Shown here: one piece after another, positions 37,006 through 46,894 of the stretch | Position numbering within the stretch: the stretch's first letter is position 1 | Layout of the letters: every line of letters starts with the position of its first letter | Origin: Thermobifida cellulosilytica TB100 | GTDB lineage: Bacteria > Actinomycetota > Actinomycetes > Streptosporangiales > Streptosporangiaceae | Assembly (NCBI RefSeq): GCF_001517975.1 | Contig: NZ_KQ950180.1 | Coordinates: forward strand, 1,372,160-1,436,159 | Reading direction: 5' to 3' | Length of the DNA: 64,000 nt | Notes under the pieces: model-generated | What the model saw: only the letters and a program-made list of their open reading frames with translations | What the model was told of the DNA's origin: nothing | Databases searched by the model: none | Program-made: the position numbers and the translations under genes

Positions 37006-38802
37006 TCAGATGTTGTGCGACTGCTGCTTGATCCGGTTGGTCAGCTCGGTGACCTGGTTGTAGATCGACCGGCGCTCCGCCATCAGGGAGCGGATCTTGC
37101 GGTCGGCGTGCATGACCGTGGTGTGGTCCCTGCCGAACTGCTGGCCGATCTTGGGCAGCGACAGGTCGGTGAGCTCCCGGCACAGGTACATCGCGATCTG
37201 CCGCGCGGTGACCAGGACCCGGGAGCGGGAGGTGCCGCACAGGTCCTCGGGAGTCAGGCCGAAGTAGGAGGCGGTCTGCGCCATGATCTCCGCGGCCGTG
37301 ATCTCGGGGACCTCGTCGTTGGGGATCAGGTCCCGCAGCACGATGCCGGTCAGGTGCAGGTCGACCGACTGCCGGTTCAGGCTGGCGAACGCGGTGACCC
37401 TGATCAGGGCGCCCTCCAGCTCCCGGATGTTGGTGGAGATCTTGCTGGCGATGAACTCCAGCACCTCCGGGGGCGCGGCCAGCCCCTCCTGCGCGGCCTT
37501 CTTGCGCAGGATCGCGATCCGCGTCTCCAGCTCGGGCGGCTGCACGTCGGTGATCAGGCCCCACTCGAACCGGTTGCGCAGCCGGTCCTCCAGGGTGACG
37601 AGCTGCTTGGGCGGCCGGTCCGAGGAGATGACGATCTGCTTGTTGGAGTTGTGCAGGGTGTTGAAGGTGTGGAAGAACTCCTCCTGCGTCTGCTCCTTGT
37701 TCTCCAGGAACTGGATGTCGTCGACCAGCAGCACGTCGATGTCCCGGTAGCGGCGGCGGAACCCGTCGGCCTTGCCGTCCCGGATGGAGTTGATGAACTC
37801 GTTCGTGAACTCCTCGGAGCTGACGTAGCGGACCCGCGCGCCGTCGTAGAGCCGCTGGGTGTAGTGGCCGATCGCGTGCAGCAGGTGGGTCTTGCCCAGC
37901 CCGGAGCCGCCGTAGACGAACAGCGGGTTGTACGCCTTGGCCGGGGCCTCGGCCACGGCCACCGCGGCGGCGTGTGCGAAGCGGTTGCTGGAGCCGATGA
38001 CGAAGGTGTCGAAGGTGTACTTGGGGTTGAGCTGCCCCGGACCGGCCGGCTTGCCGGACGAGGAGCCCTCCCCGGGGTCGAGGGCGCCCGGCGGAGGGGC
38101 CACGGCGGGCTGGTCCGGGACGGGCGCGCCGGGCTCCGCCCCGCCCTCCTGCGGCCGGTTCCCCGGATCGGGGTGGTGCGCGTTCTCCCAGGACCGCGGG
38201 GTCTCCCAGCGGTTGGGCCGGTCCCAGTGGGCGGGACCGTCCCAGCTCCGGTAGCGGGGGTCCGCCTCGGCGTCGGGGCTCGGCGGGGCGGAGAAGGGGC
38301 GGCCGCCGCGGTCGGCGGGCGAGTCGTGCCACGCCGAGGCGAGCAGGTCCTGGCCGTGGGGCGGGGTGGGCTGGCGCCCCTGGGCCGTGCCTGGGCGGCC
38401 GGCCTCGTCGAACGCGTGCGGCGGCTCGGGCAGCAGTGCGGGCTGCTGCGGCCAGGACGGCCTGCGCGCGGCGTCGGGGGCGCGGCCGTCCTTGGCCCCG
38501 GCTCCCGGGGGCGGCTTGACGGGAGCGGCCGGGGTCACCGCGGTGGGGTCCACGGTGACGGCCACCCGGATCTCCCGACCCAGCTCGGCGGAGAGCGCCT
38601 GGCTGATGGCCGGCCGCAGCCGGGTCTCCAGGATCTCTTTGGCGAACTCGTTGGGGGCGGCGAGCAGCGCGGTGTCCTCGATGAGCCCCAGCGGTCTGGT
38701 CTGCGGGAGCCAGGCCCGTTGCTGGGGAGGAAGGCTGCTGTTGTCGAGGTTCTCCAGCACGCTCGACCACACCATCGCGAGGTTGACCTGTCCCTCAGAC
38801 AC
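37006..38802 (-). CDS. dnaA: Chromosomal replication initiator DnaA
   Basis: 598 aa, GTG start. Domain I covers residues 1-88. A very long Pro/Gly-rich domain II (about 89-258), as in filamentous actinomycetes, precedes AAA+ domain III with Walker A GGSGLGKT (298-305) and Walker B VLLVDD (to 362). The C-terminal domain IV carries the DNA-binding signature [14 protein letters not shown]. It binds the box arrays on both sides of its own gene, so autoregulation is expected. Confidence 0.98.
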   Translation of the reverse strand: MSEGQVNLAMVWSSVLENLDNSSLPPQQRAWLPQTRPLGLIEDTALLAAPNEFAKEILETRLRPAISQALSAELGREIRVAVTVDPTAVTPAAPVKPPPGAGAKDGRAPDAARRPSWPQQPALLPEPPHAFDEAGRPGTAQGRQPTPPHGQDLLASAWHDSPADRGGRPFSAPPSPDAEADPRYRSWDGPAHWDRPNRWETPRSWENAHHPDPGNRPQEGGAEPGAPVPDQPAVAPPPGALDPGEGSSSGKPAGPGQLNPKYTFDTFVIGSSNRFAHAAAVAVAEAPAKAYNPLFVYGGSGLGKTHLLHAIGHYTQRLYDGARVRYVSSEEFTNEFINSIRDGKADGFRRRYRDIDVLLVDDIQFLENKEQTQEEFFHTFNTLHNSNKQIVISSDRPPKQLVTLEDRLRNRFEWGLITDVQPPELETRIAILRKKAAQEGLAAPPEVLEFIASKISTNIRELEGALIRVTAFASLNRQSVDLHLTGIVLRDLIPNDEVPEITAAEIMAQTASYFGLTPEDLCGTSRSRVLVTARQIAMYLCRELTDLSLPKIGQQFGRDHTTVMHADRKIRSLMAERRSIYNQVTELTNRIKQQSHNI

Positions 38803-38921
38803 GGCGGCCCTTCATGCTTCGCCCTTTCCAGCGGTGTTCTGCCGACCGGGCCCCCGTCTCCCGGCGGGAAGTACGGGTGGCACGGCGACCCATTGTTCTC
38901 GGCAAACTCGGCGGCTCCCGG

Positions 38922-39324
38922 CTGTCCACAGCGTTGGGGAGCGACGTGATCAAAACGTGATGGCGAACGGTGTTCTGTGGGTAACTCGGCGTTTTCTGTG
39001 GACTCCGCTGTGCATGAGGCTTCGCCCTCCCCGCCGTCCGCGGACGGAGCCGGGAGGCGGCAATCCACAGGATCTGCGAGTTGTCCACAAGTTATCCACT
39101 GCGTTATCCACAGCCCTTCGTGATGTTGTCCACAGCCTGTGGTTATCCACATTTCCCAGGTGGTGGCCTGTGGGTAACCTCGGTGACCACGGTCTTCCCG
39201 GCGGGTCGGGAGGAAGGGAGCGGCCTCTGCGCGGAGTCGAGGTTATCCACAGCTTAGGACCCGGTGTGGGCAATCCGCAGCCTGTGGACAAGGGTTTTCC
39301 ACAGACCGACTGGTTCGTGGATAA
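38922..39324. other. DnaA-box array between dnaA and rpmH
   Basis: The 799-nt gap holds six exact boxes (39081-39089, 39104-39112, 39126-39134, 39143-39151, 39243-39251, and 39283-39291 on the minus strand). Near matches lie at 38922, 38976, 39061, 39092, 39169 and 39316. It overlaps the expected dnaA promoter region, so it may serve autoregulation, origin function or both. Confidence 0.9.
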
Positions 39325-39360
39325 CCCCGCCCGAGGGGCTTCTCGCCCGGCGAGGCCGAT

Positions 39361-39389
39361 TTGACCTGCACAAGCTCAGCCCGTATCTT
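39361..39389 (+). promoter_or_regulatory. rpmH promoter
   Basis: TTGACC (39361-39366), a 17-nt spacer and TATCTT (39384-39389), about 210 nt before rpmH. This is the best promoter match facing the ribosomal protein gene. Confidence 0.6.
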
Positions 39390-39601
39390 CTTTGTGCTTA
39401 CGTCGGTATCCGTCTGTGCGCCGGCACCGTGTGATCCGGAGACGATCCGTGACTCGCACCACACGGTCCACGGCGGAGCGGCCTGAGCGGGCGATGTTCC
39501 AGGCTGAGCGTCCCCGCGACAGCAGCAGGAGCACCCGGACCACCGGCACGGCCGGCGGTTCGTCGTCGTATGTACTTCCGGAACGCCCCTGGAGTTAAGC
39601 A

Positions 39602-39745
39602 GTGAGCAAGCGTACCTACCAGCCGAACAATCGGCGTCGCGCCAAGACCCACGGTTTCCGGCTGCGCATGCGTACCCGTGCGGGCCGCGCGATCATCGCC
39701 GCGCGTCGGCGCAAGGGGCGCGAAGCGCTGACCGTCAGCCACTAG
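39602..39745 (+). CDS. rpmH: 50S ribosomal protein L34
   Basis: 47-aa highly basic protein beginning with GTG and reading [19 protein letters not shown], then [19 protein letters not shown]. This is the universal L34 signature. GGAG lies 9 nt upstream. It heads the rpmH-rnpA-yidD-yidC-jag-rsmG run that begins on the far side of the origin from dnaA. Confidence 0.97.
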   Translation: MSKRTYQPNNRRRAKTHGFRLRMRTRAGRAIIAARRRKGREALTVSH

Positions 39746-39765
39746 GCGTCAGCAGTCAAACGTTC

Positions 39766-39802
39766 AGCGGACCGGTCTGCCCGCTTCGGTAGCCGGTCCG
39801 CT
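39766..39802 (+). other. Hairpin between rpmH and rnpA
   Basis: Perfect 10-bp arms agcggaccgg and ccggtccgct with a 17-nt loop. Possible attenuator or processing site that lets L34 be made in excess of RNase P protein. Confidence 0.5.
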
Positions 39803-39829
39803 TGCTGTGTTCGGGGGTGTTCTGATCCG

Positions 39830-40273
39830 ATGCTGTCCCCGCGCAACCGAATGCGGCGCAGCTCCGACTTCGACCTCGTCATGCGCAAAGGGCGCCGTGC
39901 CGGTCGGGACGCTCTCACCGTCGCCCTGTACGTTCCCCGCGAGACCCCGGACGACCCGGAACAGGCCGCACCTCCCCGGGTCGGGTTCATCGTCAGCAAA
40001 GCGGTCGGGGGAGCGGTGGTCCGCAAGCGCGTCCAGCGTCGGCTGCGTCATCTGATGCGGGATCGGGTCGACTCCCTCGCCGCAGGTAGCCTGCTAGTGG
40101 TACGGGCTAAACCCGGATCCGCGCTTCTCGGATACGACGCGCTGGCAGCCCAGCTCGACGGTGCGTTGAGCGCGGTGACACGCCCCCGCGGGCGGTCGGC
40201 ACACCGTACTCGCGTACCACGCGCGGCCGAGCCCGCGAACGTTCCGGCAGTTGGAGAACGGCCGACCCAATGA
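39830..40273 (+). CDS. rnpA: Ribonuclease P protein component
   Basis: 147-aa basic protein that assists the RNase P RNA in maturing tRNA 5' ends. [20 protein letters not shown] at the N-terminus and the RNR-type signature [28 protein letters not shown] are diagnostic. A 30-residue basic tail follows the core. It overlaps yidD by 4 nt (ATGA). Confidence 0.94.
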   Translation: MLSPRNRMRRSSDFDLVMRKGRRAGRDALTVALYVPRETPDDPEQAAPPRVGFIVSKAVGGAVVRKRVQRRLRHLMRDRVDSLAAGSLLVVRAKPGSALLGYDALAAQLDGALSAVTRPRGRSAHRTRVPRAAEPANVPAVGERPTQ

Positions 40274-40587
40274 CACGCGACAGACCCACCCTCCTGGCTC
40301 GGGTGCTGATCCTGCCGATCCGGGGCTACCAGCGCTTCATCAGCCCACTCCTGCCGCCCGTCTGCCGTTTCTACCCCTCGTGCAGCACCTACGCGGTCGA
40401 GGCGCTCCGGGTCCACGGGGCCTGGCGCGGACTGTGGTTGACCGCCCGCAGACTCGGCAGATGCCATCCGTTCCACCCCGGCGGGCTGGACCCGGTCCCG
40501 CCGCGCAGGGGTGAGAACGGTACAGAGATCAGTGACGCGAAGCCCGGGGGAGACGGGGAAACCTCACCCGGAGCATCGGGTCTGTGA
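40270..40587 (+). CDS. yidD: Membrane protein insertion efficiency factor YidD
   Basis: 105 aa. It has the family core [58 protein letters not shown], with the three conserved cysteines, and an amphipathic N-terminal helix. It sits between rnpA and yidC as usual, with translational coupling to rnpA. Confidence 0.95.
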   Translation: MTRDRPTLLARVLILPIRGYQRFISPLLPPVCRFYPSCSTYAVEALRVHGAWRGLWLTARRLGRCHPFHPGGLDPVPPRRGENGTEISDAKPGGDGETSPGASGL

Positions 40588-40613
40588 AGTCAGCGAACCA
40601 AGGGAGATAGCCG

Positions 40614-41540
40614 GTGCTGGACTGGCTCTACAACATCGTCGGCCAGGTGCTGGTCTGGATCCATTCCGGTCTCAGCATCTTCCTCGACCCGGACAGCGGA
40701 TGGGCGTGGGGACTGTCCATCGTCCTGCTCACCGTCCTCGTACGGGTGCTGATGATTCCGCTGTTCGTGAAGCAGATGCACACGCAGCGGAAGATGCAGG
40801 AGTTGCAGCCCAAGCTCCTCAAGGTGCGCGAGCGCTACAAGAACGACAAGCAGCGCTTGCAGCAGGAGCAGATGAAGATCTACCAGGAGAGCGGGACCAA
40901 CCCGCTCATGGGCTGCCTGCCGCTGCTGCTGCAGATGCCGGTCTTCTTCGCCCTGTTCAACGTGCTCCGCTCGGTCGCCGAGGGGCAGGCGAAGTACGGC
41001 TTCACCCAGGAGCTGGCCGACAGCGCCCAGAGCGCCCTCATCTTCGGCACCCCGATCGCCGCGCACTTCACCTCCTCGGCTGACGAGCTGGCCGCCTTCG
41101 GGGCCGACCCGGTCATCGCCAAGGTGGTCATCGTGATCGCCTGCGTGATCATGGGGACCACGACCTTCCTGAGCATCCGGCAGAGCATGAACCGCACGCT
41201 CAAGCAGCCGGGCATGGAAGACAACCCGATGATGCAGTCGCAGAAGATCATGATGTACATCGCGCCTGGATTCGGGTTGTTCGGTCTGGGGATGCCGGTC
41301 GGTGTCCTGATCTACTGGGTCACCTCCAACATCTGGACCATGGGCCAGCAGCACTTCCTCTACCGCAAGTTCCCCGCCTCCGGTAGCACGGACGGGGCCA
41401 AGGCCGACTCCGCCACGACCGGCAAAGGTCTCTTTGCGAAGCGCGGCCAGCAGCAGCCGACGGCGAAGCCGGAACAGCCTAAGATCGAACGTAAGCAGCC
41501 GAGGAGGCAGCCAAGGTCCAAGAGGACCGGCGGTAAGTAG
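40614..41540 (+). CDS. yidC: Membrane protein insertase YidC/Oxa1
   Basis: 308 aa, GTG start with GGGAG upstream. Five membrane helices are expected: WAWGLSIVLLTVLVRVLMIPLF, MGCLPLLLQMPVFFALFNVL and further segments around VIVIACVIMGTTTFLS and IAPGFGLFGLGMPVGVLIYWVTSNIWTMGQQ. The helical hairpin KQMHTQRKMQELQPKLLKVRERYKNDKQRL is typical of the cytosolic C1 loop, and the C-terminal tail is basic. It inserts membrane proteins alone or with SecYEG. Confidence 0.95.
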   Translation: MLDWLYNIVGQVLVWIHSGLSIFLDPDSGWAWGLSIVLLTVLVRVLMIPLFVKQMHTQRKMQELQPKLLKVRERYKNDKQRLQQEQMKIYQESGTNPLMGCLPLLLQMPVFFALFNVLRSVAEGQAKYGFTQELADSAQSALIFGTPIAAHFTSSADELAAFGADPVIAKVVIVIACVIMGTTTFLSIRQSMNRTLKQPGMEDNPMMQSQKIMMYIAPGFGLFGLGMPVGVLIYWVTSNIWTMGQQHFLYRKFPASGSTDGAKADSATTGKGLFAKRGQQQPTAKPEQPKIERKQPRRQPRSKRTGGK

Positions 41541-41668
41541 TTCCGGCGGGTCCCTAAGAGATCCTTGTACCCGCCGTCCGCTGCGTGGACGCGTAGGCGC
41601 GAGAGCCCTTGACACGCGACCACGCAGCGGATTGCGTACAGGGCCGCGACATAAGGAGAAAGCTTGTC

Positions 41669-42214
41669 GTGAGCGACAGCAACACCGGAGGCGGGGCGAA
41701 CTCCAGCACCGCCGTGGCGGTGGCCGAGGAACCGGAAGCGACCGTCACGATCGACATCGAAGCACTTGAACGAGAAGGCGACATCGCAGCCGACTACATC
41801 GAAGGGCTGCTCGACATCGCTGACTTCGACGGCGACATCGACATGGACGTCGAAGGCGACCGTGCTCTGGTCTCCGTCGTGGGGGCAACCCTCAAAGAAC
41901 TGATCGGGGAACGCGGCGAGGTCCTGGAGGCCCTCCAGGAGCTGACCCGCCTCGCCGTGCACCGCACCACCGGCTACCGCAGCAAGCTGATGCTCGACAT
42001 CGGCGGCTACCGCGAATCCCGGCGCAAGGCCCTCCGGAAGCTGGGAGCCGAGGTGGCCAACGAGGTCAAGCGGACCGGCAAGCCCAAGAAGCTCAGCCCC
42101 ATGACGCCGTTCGAGCGGAAGGTCGTGCATGACGCTGTGGCGGCGGCCGGCCTGCACAGTGAGTCCGATGGCGAAGAACCCAACCGTTGCGTGGTGGTCT
42201 ACCCGGCAGACTGA
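41669..42214 (+). CDS. jag: Jag/KhpB-type KH-R3H RNA-binding protein
   Basis: 181 aa from GTG 41669, chosen because AAGGAGA lies about 9 nt upstream; an upstream in-frame start at 41609 has less support. An acidic N-terminus precedes a KH domain (GDIAADYIEGLLDIADFDGDIDMDVEGDRALVSV, GERGEVLEALQELTRLAVHR) and a C-terminal R3H motif (SPMTPFERKVVHDAVAAAGLHSESDGEEPNR). RNA chaperone-type protein. Confidence 0.92.
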   Translation: MSDSNTGGGANSSTAVAVAEEPEATVTIDIEALEREGDIAADYIEGLLDIADFDGDIDMDVEGDRALVSVVGATLKELIGERGEVLEALQELTRLAVHRTTGYRSKLMLDIGGYRESRRKALRKLGAEVANEVKRTGKPKKLSPMTPFERKVVHDAVAAAGLHSESDGEEPNRCVVVYPAD

Positions 42215-42241
42215 ACCACGGTCGTCTCACCCGGGGCCGCA

Positions 42242-42257
42242 TGTTTCACGTGAAACA
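42242..42257. other. parS site (jag-rsmG)
   Basis: TGTTTCACGTGAAACA is the exact 16-bp parS consensus and a perfect palindrome, in the 255-nt gap between jag and rsmG. Confidence 0.97.
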
Positions 42258-42469
42258 TGCGGCCCCGGTCTTTCTTCGGCTCCTCCGAACCGAGCGGGTC
42301 CCGTCCGTCGGGCCTCCCGGGGAGTGCAAGACTGTTAGCCCTGGGGCGGGAGAGTGCGCACATAAGATCGTGGCGGGTGGTTGCTTCTCGGTCTTCCGGT
42401 TCGTGGACCTGCCATCGCTCATTCCGCTCATAGCTGCTGACCCCGCTGAAGAGGCCAAGGTGGTGACTG

Positions 42470-43183
42470 ATGACCGGGCATGTCGTCCTGTCCGATGCGG
42501 CTCGGGAGTTGTTCGGCGAGACATTGCCCGTGGCGCAGCGGTACGCCGAGCTGCTGGCGGATGTGGGGGTGACCCGTGGGCTGATCGGTCCGCGTGAGGT
42601 TCCGCGCCTGTGGGAGCGGCACCTGATGAACTGCGCCGTCGTCGAGGAGTTGATCCCGCAGGGGGCCGATGTCATCGACATCGGCTCCGGTGCTGGACTT
42701 CCCGGAGTGGTGCTGGGGATACTGCGTCCCGACCTGTCGGTGACACTCCTGGAGCCGCTGCTGCGCCGGACGGTCTTCCTACAGGAGTGTGTGGACCTCC
42801 TCGAATTGGACAACGTCACGGTGGTTCGAGGGCGCGCCGAAGAGGTCCAGAAGAAGCTGAAGGCGGACTTCGTGACCGCTCGGGCCGTCGCTCCACTGCC
42901 CAAGCTCATCGGGTGGGCGTTGCCGCTTCTCCGCAAGGGGGGAAGTCTGCTGGCGCTGAAGGGGGAACGGGCGGAGGCCGAACTGGAGGCCGCCCGCCAA
43001 GATTTGTCCAAACAGCGTCCTAACACCGCAGACGTCATCCGAGTGGGGAGCGGTAAAGTCGATCCAGCTACCACGGTCGTTCGCGTCACGGTCACGACTG
43101 ATCTTGAGGCTGGGAGCAAGGGGGCCCCGTCCAAGTCCCAACGCGCGCCGGGCGGTAGGAAGAAGCGCGGACGGAAGAGGTGA
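42470..43183 (+). CDS. rsmG: 16S rRNA (guanine527-N7)-methyltransferase RsmG
   Basis: 237 aa. The SAM-binding VIDIGSGAGLPGVVLGI motif (about residues 68-84), the preceding LWERHLMNCAVV segment and the later ARAVAPLPKLIGWALPLLRKGG are diagnostic. The C-terminus ends in a basic GGRKKRGRKR tail. ATG 42470 is used. Its stop is followed directly by the parA leader. Confidence 0.95.
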   Translation: MTGHVVLSDAARELFGETLPVAQRYAELLADVGVTRGLIGPREVPRLWERHLMNCAVVEELIPQGADVIDIGSGAGLPGVVLGILRPDLSVTLLEPLLRRTVFLQECVDLLELDNVTVVRGRAEEVQKKLKADFVTARAVAPLPKLIGWALPLLRKGGSLLALKGERAEAELEAARQDLSKQRPNTADVIRVGSGKVDPATTVVRVTVTTDLEAGSKGAPSKSQRAPGGRKKRGRKR

Positions 43184-43191
43184 ACTCATTC

Positions 43192-44229
43192 GTGTCCCAC
43201 AACCACTCCGATGGCGCCCATGTTTCACGTGAAACTTTCCACTACGAGACGCGCAGCGCCATCCCGGCTGAGCTCGACATGACCGGTGCGCATGTTTCAC
43301 GTGAAACCGTGCTTGGTGGAACCGGCTCCGAAGCGGTCGACGAGAGTTTCGCCGCGGATTTCGACACGCCGATTGCCCGCGCCGCCCGTGCAGCGATGAG
43401 CGCGCGAGGACGTGCGGGAGAGACGTGGCCGCGCCCCGAACGGTGCCGCATCATGAGCGTCGCCAACCAGAAGGGCGGCGTCGGCAAGACGACCACCACG
43501 GTCAACCTCGCGGTGGCGCTCGCCATGCACGGCAACCGGGTCCTGGTGGTCGATCTGGACCCCCAGGGGAACGCATCCACAGCCCTGGGAATGGAACGGA
43601 CGCCCGACTCCCGCTCGATCTACCATTGCCTGGTAGAGGACGAGGAGATCCGGGAACTGGCACGTCCCGTGCCGGACGTCCCGAACCTGTGGTGTGTGCC
43701 GGCCACGATCGACCTGGCAGGAGCAGAGATCGAACTGGTCTCCCTGGTCGCCAGGGAGTCCCGGCTGAAGAGGGCGTTCAGCGCCTACGATTCCAAGGAC
43801 CTCGACTACATCCTGATCGACTGCCCGCCCTCTCTGGGGCTGTTGACGGTCAACGCCATGGTCGCCTGCCAGGAGGTGCTGATTCCCATCCAGTGCGAGT
43901 ACTACGCGCTGGAGGGTGTGGGGCAGTTGCTGCGCAACATCGAGCTGGTGAAGTCGCACCTCAACCCGGATCTCTTCATCTCCACGGTTCTGCTCACGAT
44001 GTACGACGGACGGACCCGCCTGGCGGCACAGGTCGCGGAGGAGGTCCGCGGGCACTTCGGAGACCTGGTGCTCAGGACGATGATCCCCCGGAGCGTCCGC
44101 GTGTCCGAGGCACCGAGCTACGGCCAGTCGGTCATGACCTACGACCCCGCGTCGACCGGGGCCATGGCCTACCTGGACGCCGCTCGTGAGCTCGCCTTCC
44201 GGGTGCAGAGTCGCGTGGAGAACCGGTGA
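43192..44229 (+). CDS. parA: Chromosome-partitioning ATPase ParA
   Basis: 345 aa if started at GTG 43192, which has GAGGTGA 9 nt upstream; GTG 43180 overlapping the rsmG stop and ATG 43279 are alternatives. Deviant Walker A QKGGVGKTTTTVNLAVALA, LVVDLDPQGNASTALG and YILIDCPPSLGLLTVNA define the Soj/ParA family. The N-terminal 100 residues are an extension in which two parS sites are read as repeated HVSRET. It moves ParB-bound origins along the nucleoid. Confidence 0.93.
   Translation: MSHNHSDGAHVSRETFHYETRSAIPAELDMTGAHVSRETVLGGTGSEAVDESFAADFDTPIARAARAAMSARGRAGETWPRPERCRIMSVANQKGGVGKTTTTVNLAVALAMHGNRVLVVDLDPQGNASTALGMERTPDSRSIYHCLVEDEEIRELARPVPDVPNLWCVPATIDLAGAEIELVSLVARESRLKRAFSAYDSKDLDYILIDCPPSLGLLTVNAMVACQEVLIPIQCEYYALEGVGQLLRNIELVKSHLNPDLFISTVLLTMYDGRTRLAAQVAEEVRGHFGDLVLRTMIPRSVRVSEAPSYGQSVMTYDPASTGAMAYLDAARELAFRVQSRVENR
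43221..43236. other. parS site inside the parA 5' frame (1)
   Basis: TGTTTCACGTGAAACT matches parS at 15 of 16 positions. It is read in the parA frame as HVSRET. Confidence 0.95.
43293..43308. other. parS site inside the parA 5' frame (2)
   Basis: TGTTTCACGTGAAACC, 15 of 16 positions, exactly 72 nt (24 codons) after the previous site and in the same reading phase. Confidence 0.95.
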
Positions 44230-44263
44230 AGCGAACCACTATGGGAGCTGAAGGGAGACGGCG

Positions 44264-45202
44264 TTGAGCCAACAGCGGCGCGGTCTTGGCAAAGGGCTGG
44301 GGGCGCTCATCCCACAGGGACCGTCGATGGCGGTGGCCGGAGTCAACCGGGACCACCCGGGGGCCGGTCAGACCGTCAACGGAGCCTATCTGGAGGAGAT
44401 CCCGCTCGACGCGATCACTCCCAACCCCCGACAGCCGCGGCACCACTTCGACGAGGAGGCCCTTGAGGAGTTGACGGCCTCGATCGCCGAGGTGGGACTC
44501 CTGCAACCCGTGGTGGTCCGCAAGACGAACCGCGGTGTGGGCGCTGACGCCAAGTACGAGCTCATCATGGGGGAACGGCGGTGGCGGGCGAGTCAGCGTG
44601 CCGGACTCGAACGGATCCCGGCGATCGTCCGGGAGACCCCCGACAACGAGATGCTCCGGGACGCGCTGCTGGAGAACCTGCACCGCCAGGAACTCAACCC
44701 GCTGGAGGAGGCCGCCGCCTACCAGCAGCTCCTGGACGACTTCGGGGTGACCCACGAGGAGCTGGCCAAGCGGATCGGGCGTTCTCGGCCGCACATCAGC
44801 AACACGCTCCGGTTGCTCAACCTGCCCCCCTCGGTGCAGAGCAAGGTCGCCGCCAGGGTGATCAGCGCCGGCCATGCCAGGGCGTTGCTCTCGGTGGAGG
44901 ACCCCGAACAGCAGGAGCACCTCGCGCACCGCATCATCGCGGAATCGCTCTCCGTGCGCGCCCTGGAGGAGATCATCGCGCTCGGAGAGACGGAACCCCC
45001 CGCGAAGCGTCGGAAGCCCGCGCGCAGGGAAGCCTCGCCGGAACTCGAAGAGGTGGCCAACCGGCTCTCCGACCTCCTCGACACCCGCGTGAAGGTCAAC
45101 ATGGGCCGGAACAAGGGGAAGATCGTCGTGGAGTTCGCCACCAAGGAGGACCTGGAGCGCATCCTGGCCGCAATGGCTCCGGGCGCGGCGGGCAGCAACT
45201 GA
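44264..45202 (+). CDS. parB: Chromosome-partitioning protein ParB
   Basis: 312 aa, TTG start with AAGGGAG about 7 nt upstream. [13 protein letters not shown] at the N-terminus; the CTPase/ParB-N domain with [23 protein letters not shown] and [23 protein letters not shown]; and the [32 protein letters not shown] that reads parS. The C-terminal dimerisation domain follows ([16 protein letters not shown]). It loads on parS and spreads as a CTP clamp. Confidence 0.96.
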   Translation: MSQQRRGLGKGLGALIPQGPSMAVAGVNRDHPGAGQTVNGAYLEEIPLDAITPNPRQPRHHFDEEALEELTASIAEVGLLQPVVVRKTNRGVGADAKYELIMGERRWRASQRAGLERIPAIVRETPDNEMLRDALLENLHRQELNPLEEAAAYQQLLDDFGVTHEELAKRIGRSRPHISNTLRLLNLPPSVQSKVAARVISAGHARALLSVEDPEQQEHLAHRIIAESLSVRALEEIIALGETEPPAKRRKPARREASPELEEVANRLSDLLDTRVKVNMGRNKGKIVVEFATKEDLERILAAMAPGAAGSN

Positions 45203-45281
45203 GACACCCCGTCCCGGGTGAACGCCCTCCGGCGGTGACGCCTTCTCGCTGTCACGGGGCGGGGAGGACCGGACAAGCCGA

Positions 45282-45350
45282 ACGGGCCGCGGAACACCGG
45301 TCAGCGTCGGGCTGCTGGGCAGCCGTACGCGACCGTGTTCCGCGGCCCGT
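45282..45350. terminator. Bidirectional terminator between parB and trxA
   Basis: A perfect 16-bp stem (45282-45297 with 45335-45350) encloses an inner ggctgc/gcagcc hairpin, between convergent parB and trxA and directly beside a parS site. Confidence 0.75.
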
Positions 45351-45353
45351 CAG

Positions 45354-45369
45354 TGTTTCACGTGAAACC
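45354..45369. other. parS site (parB-trxA)
   Basis: TGTTTCACGTGAAACC, 15 of 16 positions, 24 nt from the trxA stop codon. Confidence 0.95.
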
Positions 45370-45393
45370 TCGGCCCGCGGCGGCCGTAAGGAG

Positions 45394-45717
45394 CTACAGG
45401 TACTCCGCCAGCTCCTTCTCGATGAGGCGCTTCGGCTTGGCGCCGACGAGCTGCTTCACGACCTCGCCGTTCTTGTAGAGGTTGAGGGTGGGCAGACCCA
45501 TCACCCCGTACCGACGCACCGTGTCCGGGTTCTGGTCGGCGTTGATCTTGACGACGGTCAGCTTGCCCGCCTGCTCCTCGGCGATCTGCTCCAGGACCGG
45601 GGCGATCATCTTGCAGGGACCGCACCAGTCGGCCCAGAAGTCGACCAGGACCGGAAGCTCGCTCTTGAGGACCTTCTCGTCGAAGGTGGCGTCGGTGACG
45701 GTCTGAACGGCACCCAT
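45394..45717 (-). CDS. trxA: Thioredoxin
   Basis: 107 aa with the redox motif WCGPC in [16 protein letters not shown], the cis-proline in [12 protein letters not shown], and typical thioredoxin length. Cytoplasmic disulfide reductase partner of the adjacent TrxB. Start ATG 45717. Confidence 0.97.
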   Translation of the reverse strand: MGAVQTVTDATFDEKVLKSELPVLVDFWADWCGPCKMIAPVLEQIAEEQAGKLTVVKINADQNPDTVRRYGVMGLPTLNLYKNGEVVKQLVGAKPKRLIEKELAEYL

Positions 45718-45784
45718 TCAGTTGCTCCTCATCTTCGGGGTGGGACGGAAAGTCGGTTCAGCGGGGACCGGAACGGGGCCGCGC

Positions 45785-46717
45785 TCAGTCGGCCAGTTCG
45801 GTCAGGTAGCGCTCGGCGTCCAGGGCCGCCGCGCACCCGCTCCCCGCTGCGGTGATGGCCTGGCGGTAGCGGTGGTCGACCACGTCGCCGCAGGCGAACA
45901 CACCGGGGATGTTGGTCCGGGTGGTGGGGGAGTCGACCTTCAGGTAGCCCTCCTCGTCGAGGTCGAGCTGCCCCTTGAAGAGGTCCACGCGGGGGTCGTG
46001 GCCGATCGCGATGAACACCCCGCTGACGTTGAGGGTGCTCTCCTCGCCGGTCACCCGGTTGCGCAGGCGCACCGCGTTGACCTTGGTGTCGCCGAGGATC
46101 TCGGTCACCTCGCTGTTCCAGACGAACGAGATCTTCTCGTTGGCGAAGGCGCGGTCCTGCATGATCTTGCTGGCGCGCAGTTCGTCGCGACGGTGGATGA
46201 CCGTGACGGAACGGGCGAACCGGGTGAGGAAGGTCGCCTCCTCCATCGCGGTGTCGCCGCCGCCGACGACCGCGATGTCCTGGTCACGGAAGAAGAAGCC
46301 GTCACAGGTGGCGCACCAGGAGGTGCCCCGGCCGGAGAACTCGTCCTCGCCGGGGACGCCGAGCTTGCGGTACCCGGAGCCGGTGGCGACGATCACCGCG
46401 TGCGCACGGTAGGTCTGGTCGCCGGCCTTGACCACCTTCGGGGTGGCGGTGAGGTCGACCTCGGTGACGTCCTCGGGGAGAAGTTCGGCGCCGAACCGCT
46501 CGGCCTGCTTGCGCATGTTGTCCATCAGTTCGGGGCCCATGATCCCGTCGGGGAACCCGGGGAAGTTCTCCACCTCGGTGGTGTTCATCAGCGCGCCACC
46601 CGCTGTGATGGAGCCCTCGAAGACGAGAGGCTTCAGTTCGGCGCGGGCCGCGTACACAGCGGCGGTGTACCCCGCGGGCCCGGAACCAATGATGATCACA
46701 TTACGGACGTCAGTCAC
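45785..46717 (-). CDS. trxB: Thioredoxin-disulfide reductase
   Basis: 310 aa, GTG start. FAD-binding [16 protein letters not shown] at the N-terminus, redox-active CATC in [20 protein letters not shown]-binding [15 protein letters not shown] and the C-terminal [33 protein letters not shown]. It transfers electrons from NADPH to TrxA, encoded 67 nt downstream in the same orientation. Confidence 0.97.
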   Translation of the reverse strand: MTDVRNVIIIGSGPAGYTAAVYAARAELKPLVFEGSITAGGALMNTTEVENFPGFPDGIMGPELMDNMRKQAERFGAELLPEDVTEVDLTATPKVVKAGDQTYRAHAVIVATGSGYRKLGVPGEDEFSGRGTSWCATCDGFFFRDQDIAVVGGGDTAMEEATFLTRFARSVTVIHRRDELRASKIMQDRAFANEKISFVWNSEVTEILGDTKVNAVRLRNRVTGEESTLNVSGVFIAIGHDPRVDLFKGQLDLDEEGYLKVDSPTTRTNIPGVFACGDVVDHRYRQAITAAGSGCAAALDAERYLTELAD

Positions 46718-46835
46718 AGCGGTCAGACCCCTTGCACACTCATGCTGTCGTTGGGACAGGAGAACCGTTCACTTCAACCGATGGTAGGCGTCGGTGATTC
46801 CCCACGGGCACGGTGATACGGGAAGACCGCCGGGC

Positions 46836-46892
46836 GTCTGGACCGGGCTTCTCCGACACAGGAGCCCTGTCTCGGACAAGCCCGGTCCAGAC
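46836..46892 (-). terminator. Terminator between anti-sigma gene and trxB
   Basis: A perfect 15-bp stem (46836-46850 with 46878-46892), with a 27-nt loop holding a small inner hairpin. It lies 2 nt from the stop of the anti-sigma gene. Confidence 0.75.
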
Positions 46893-46894
46893 TC

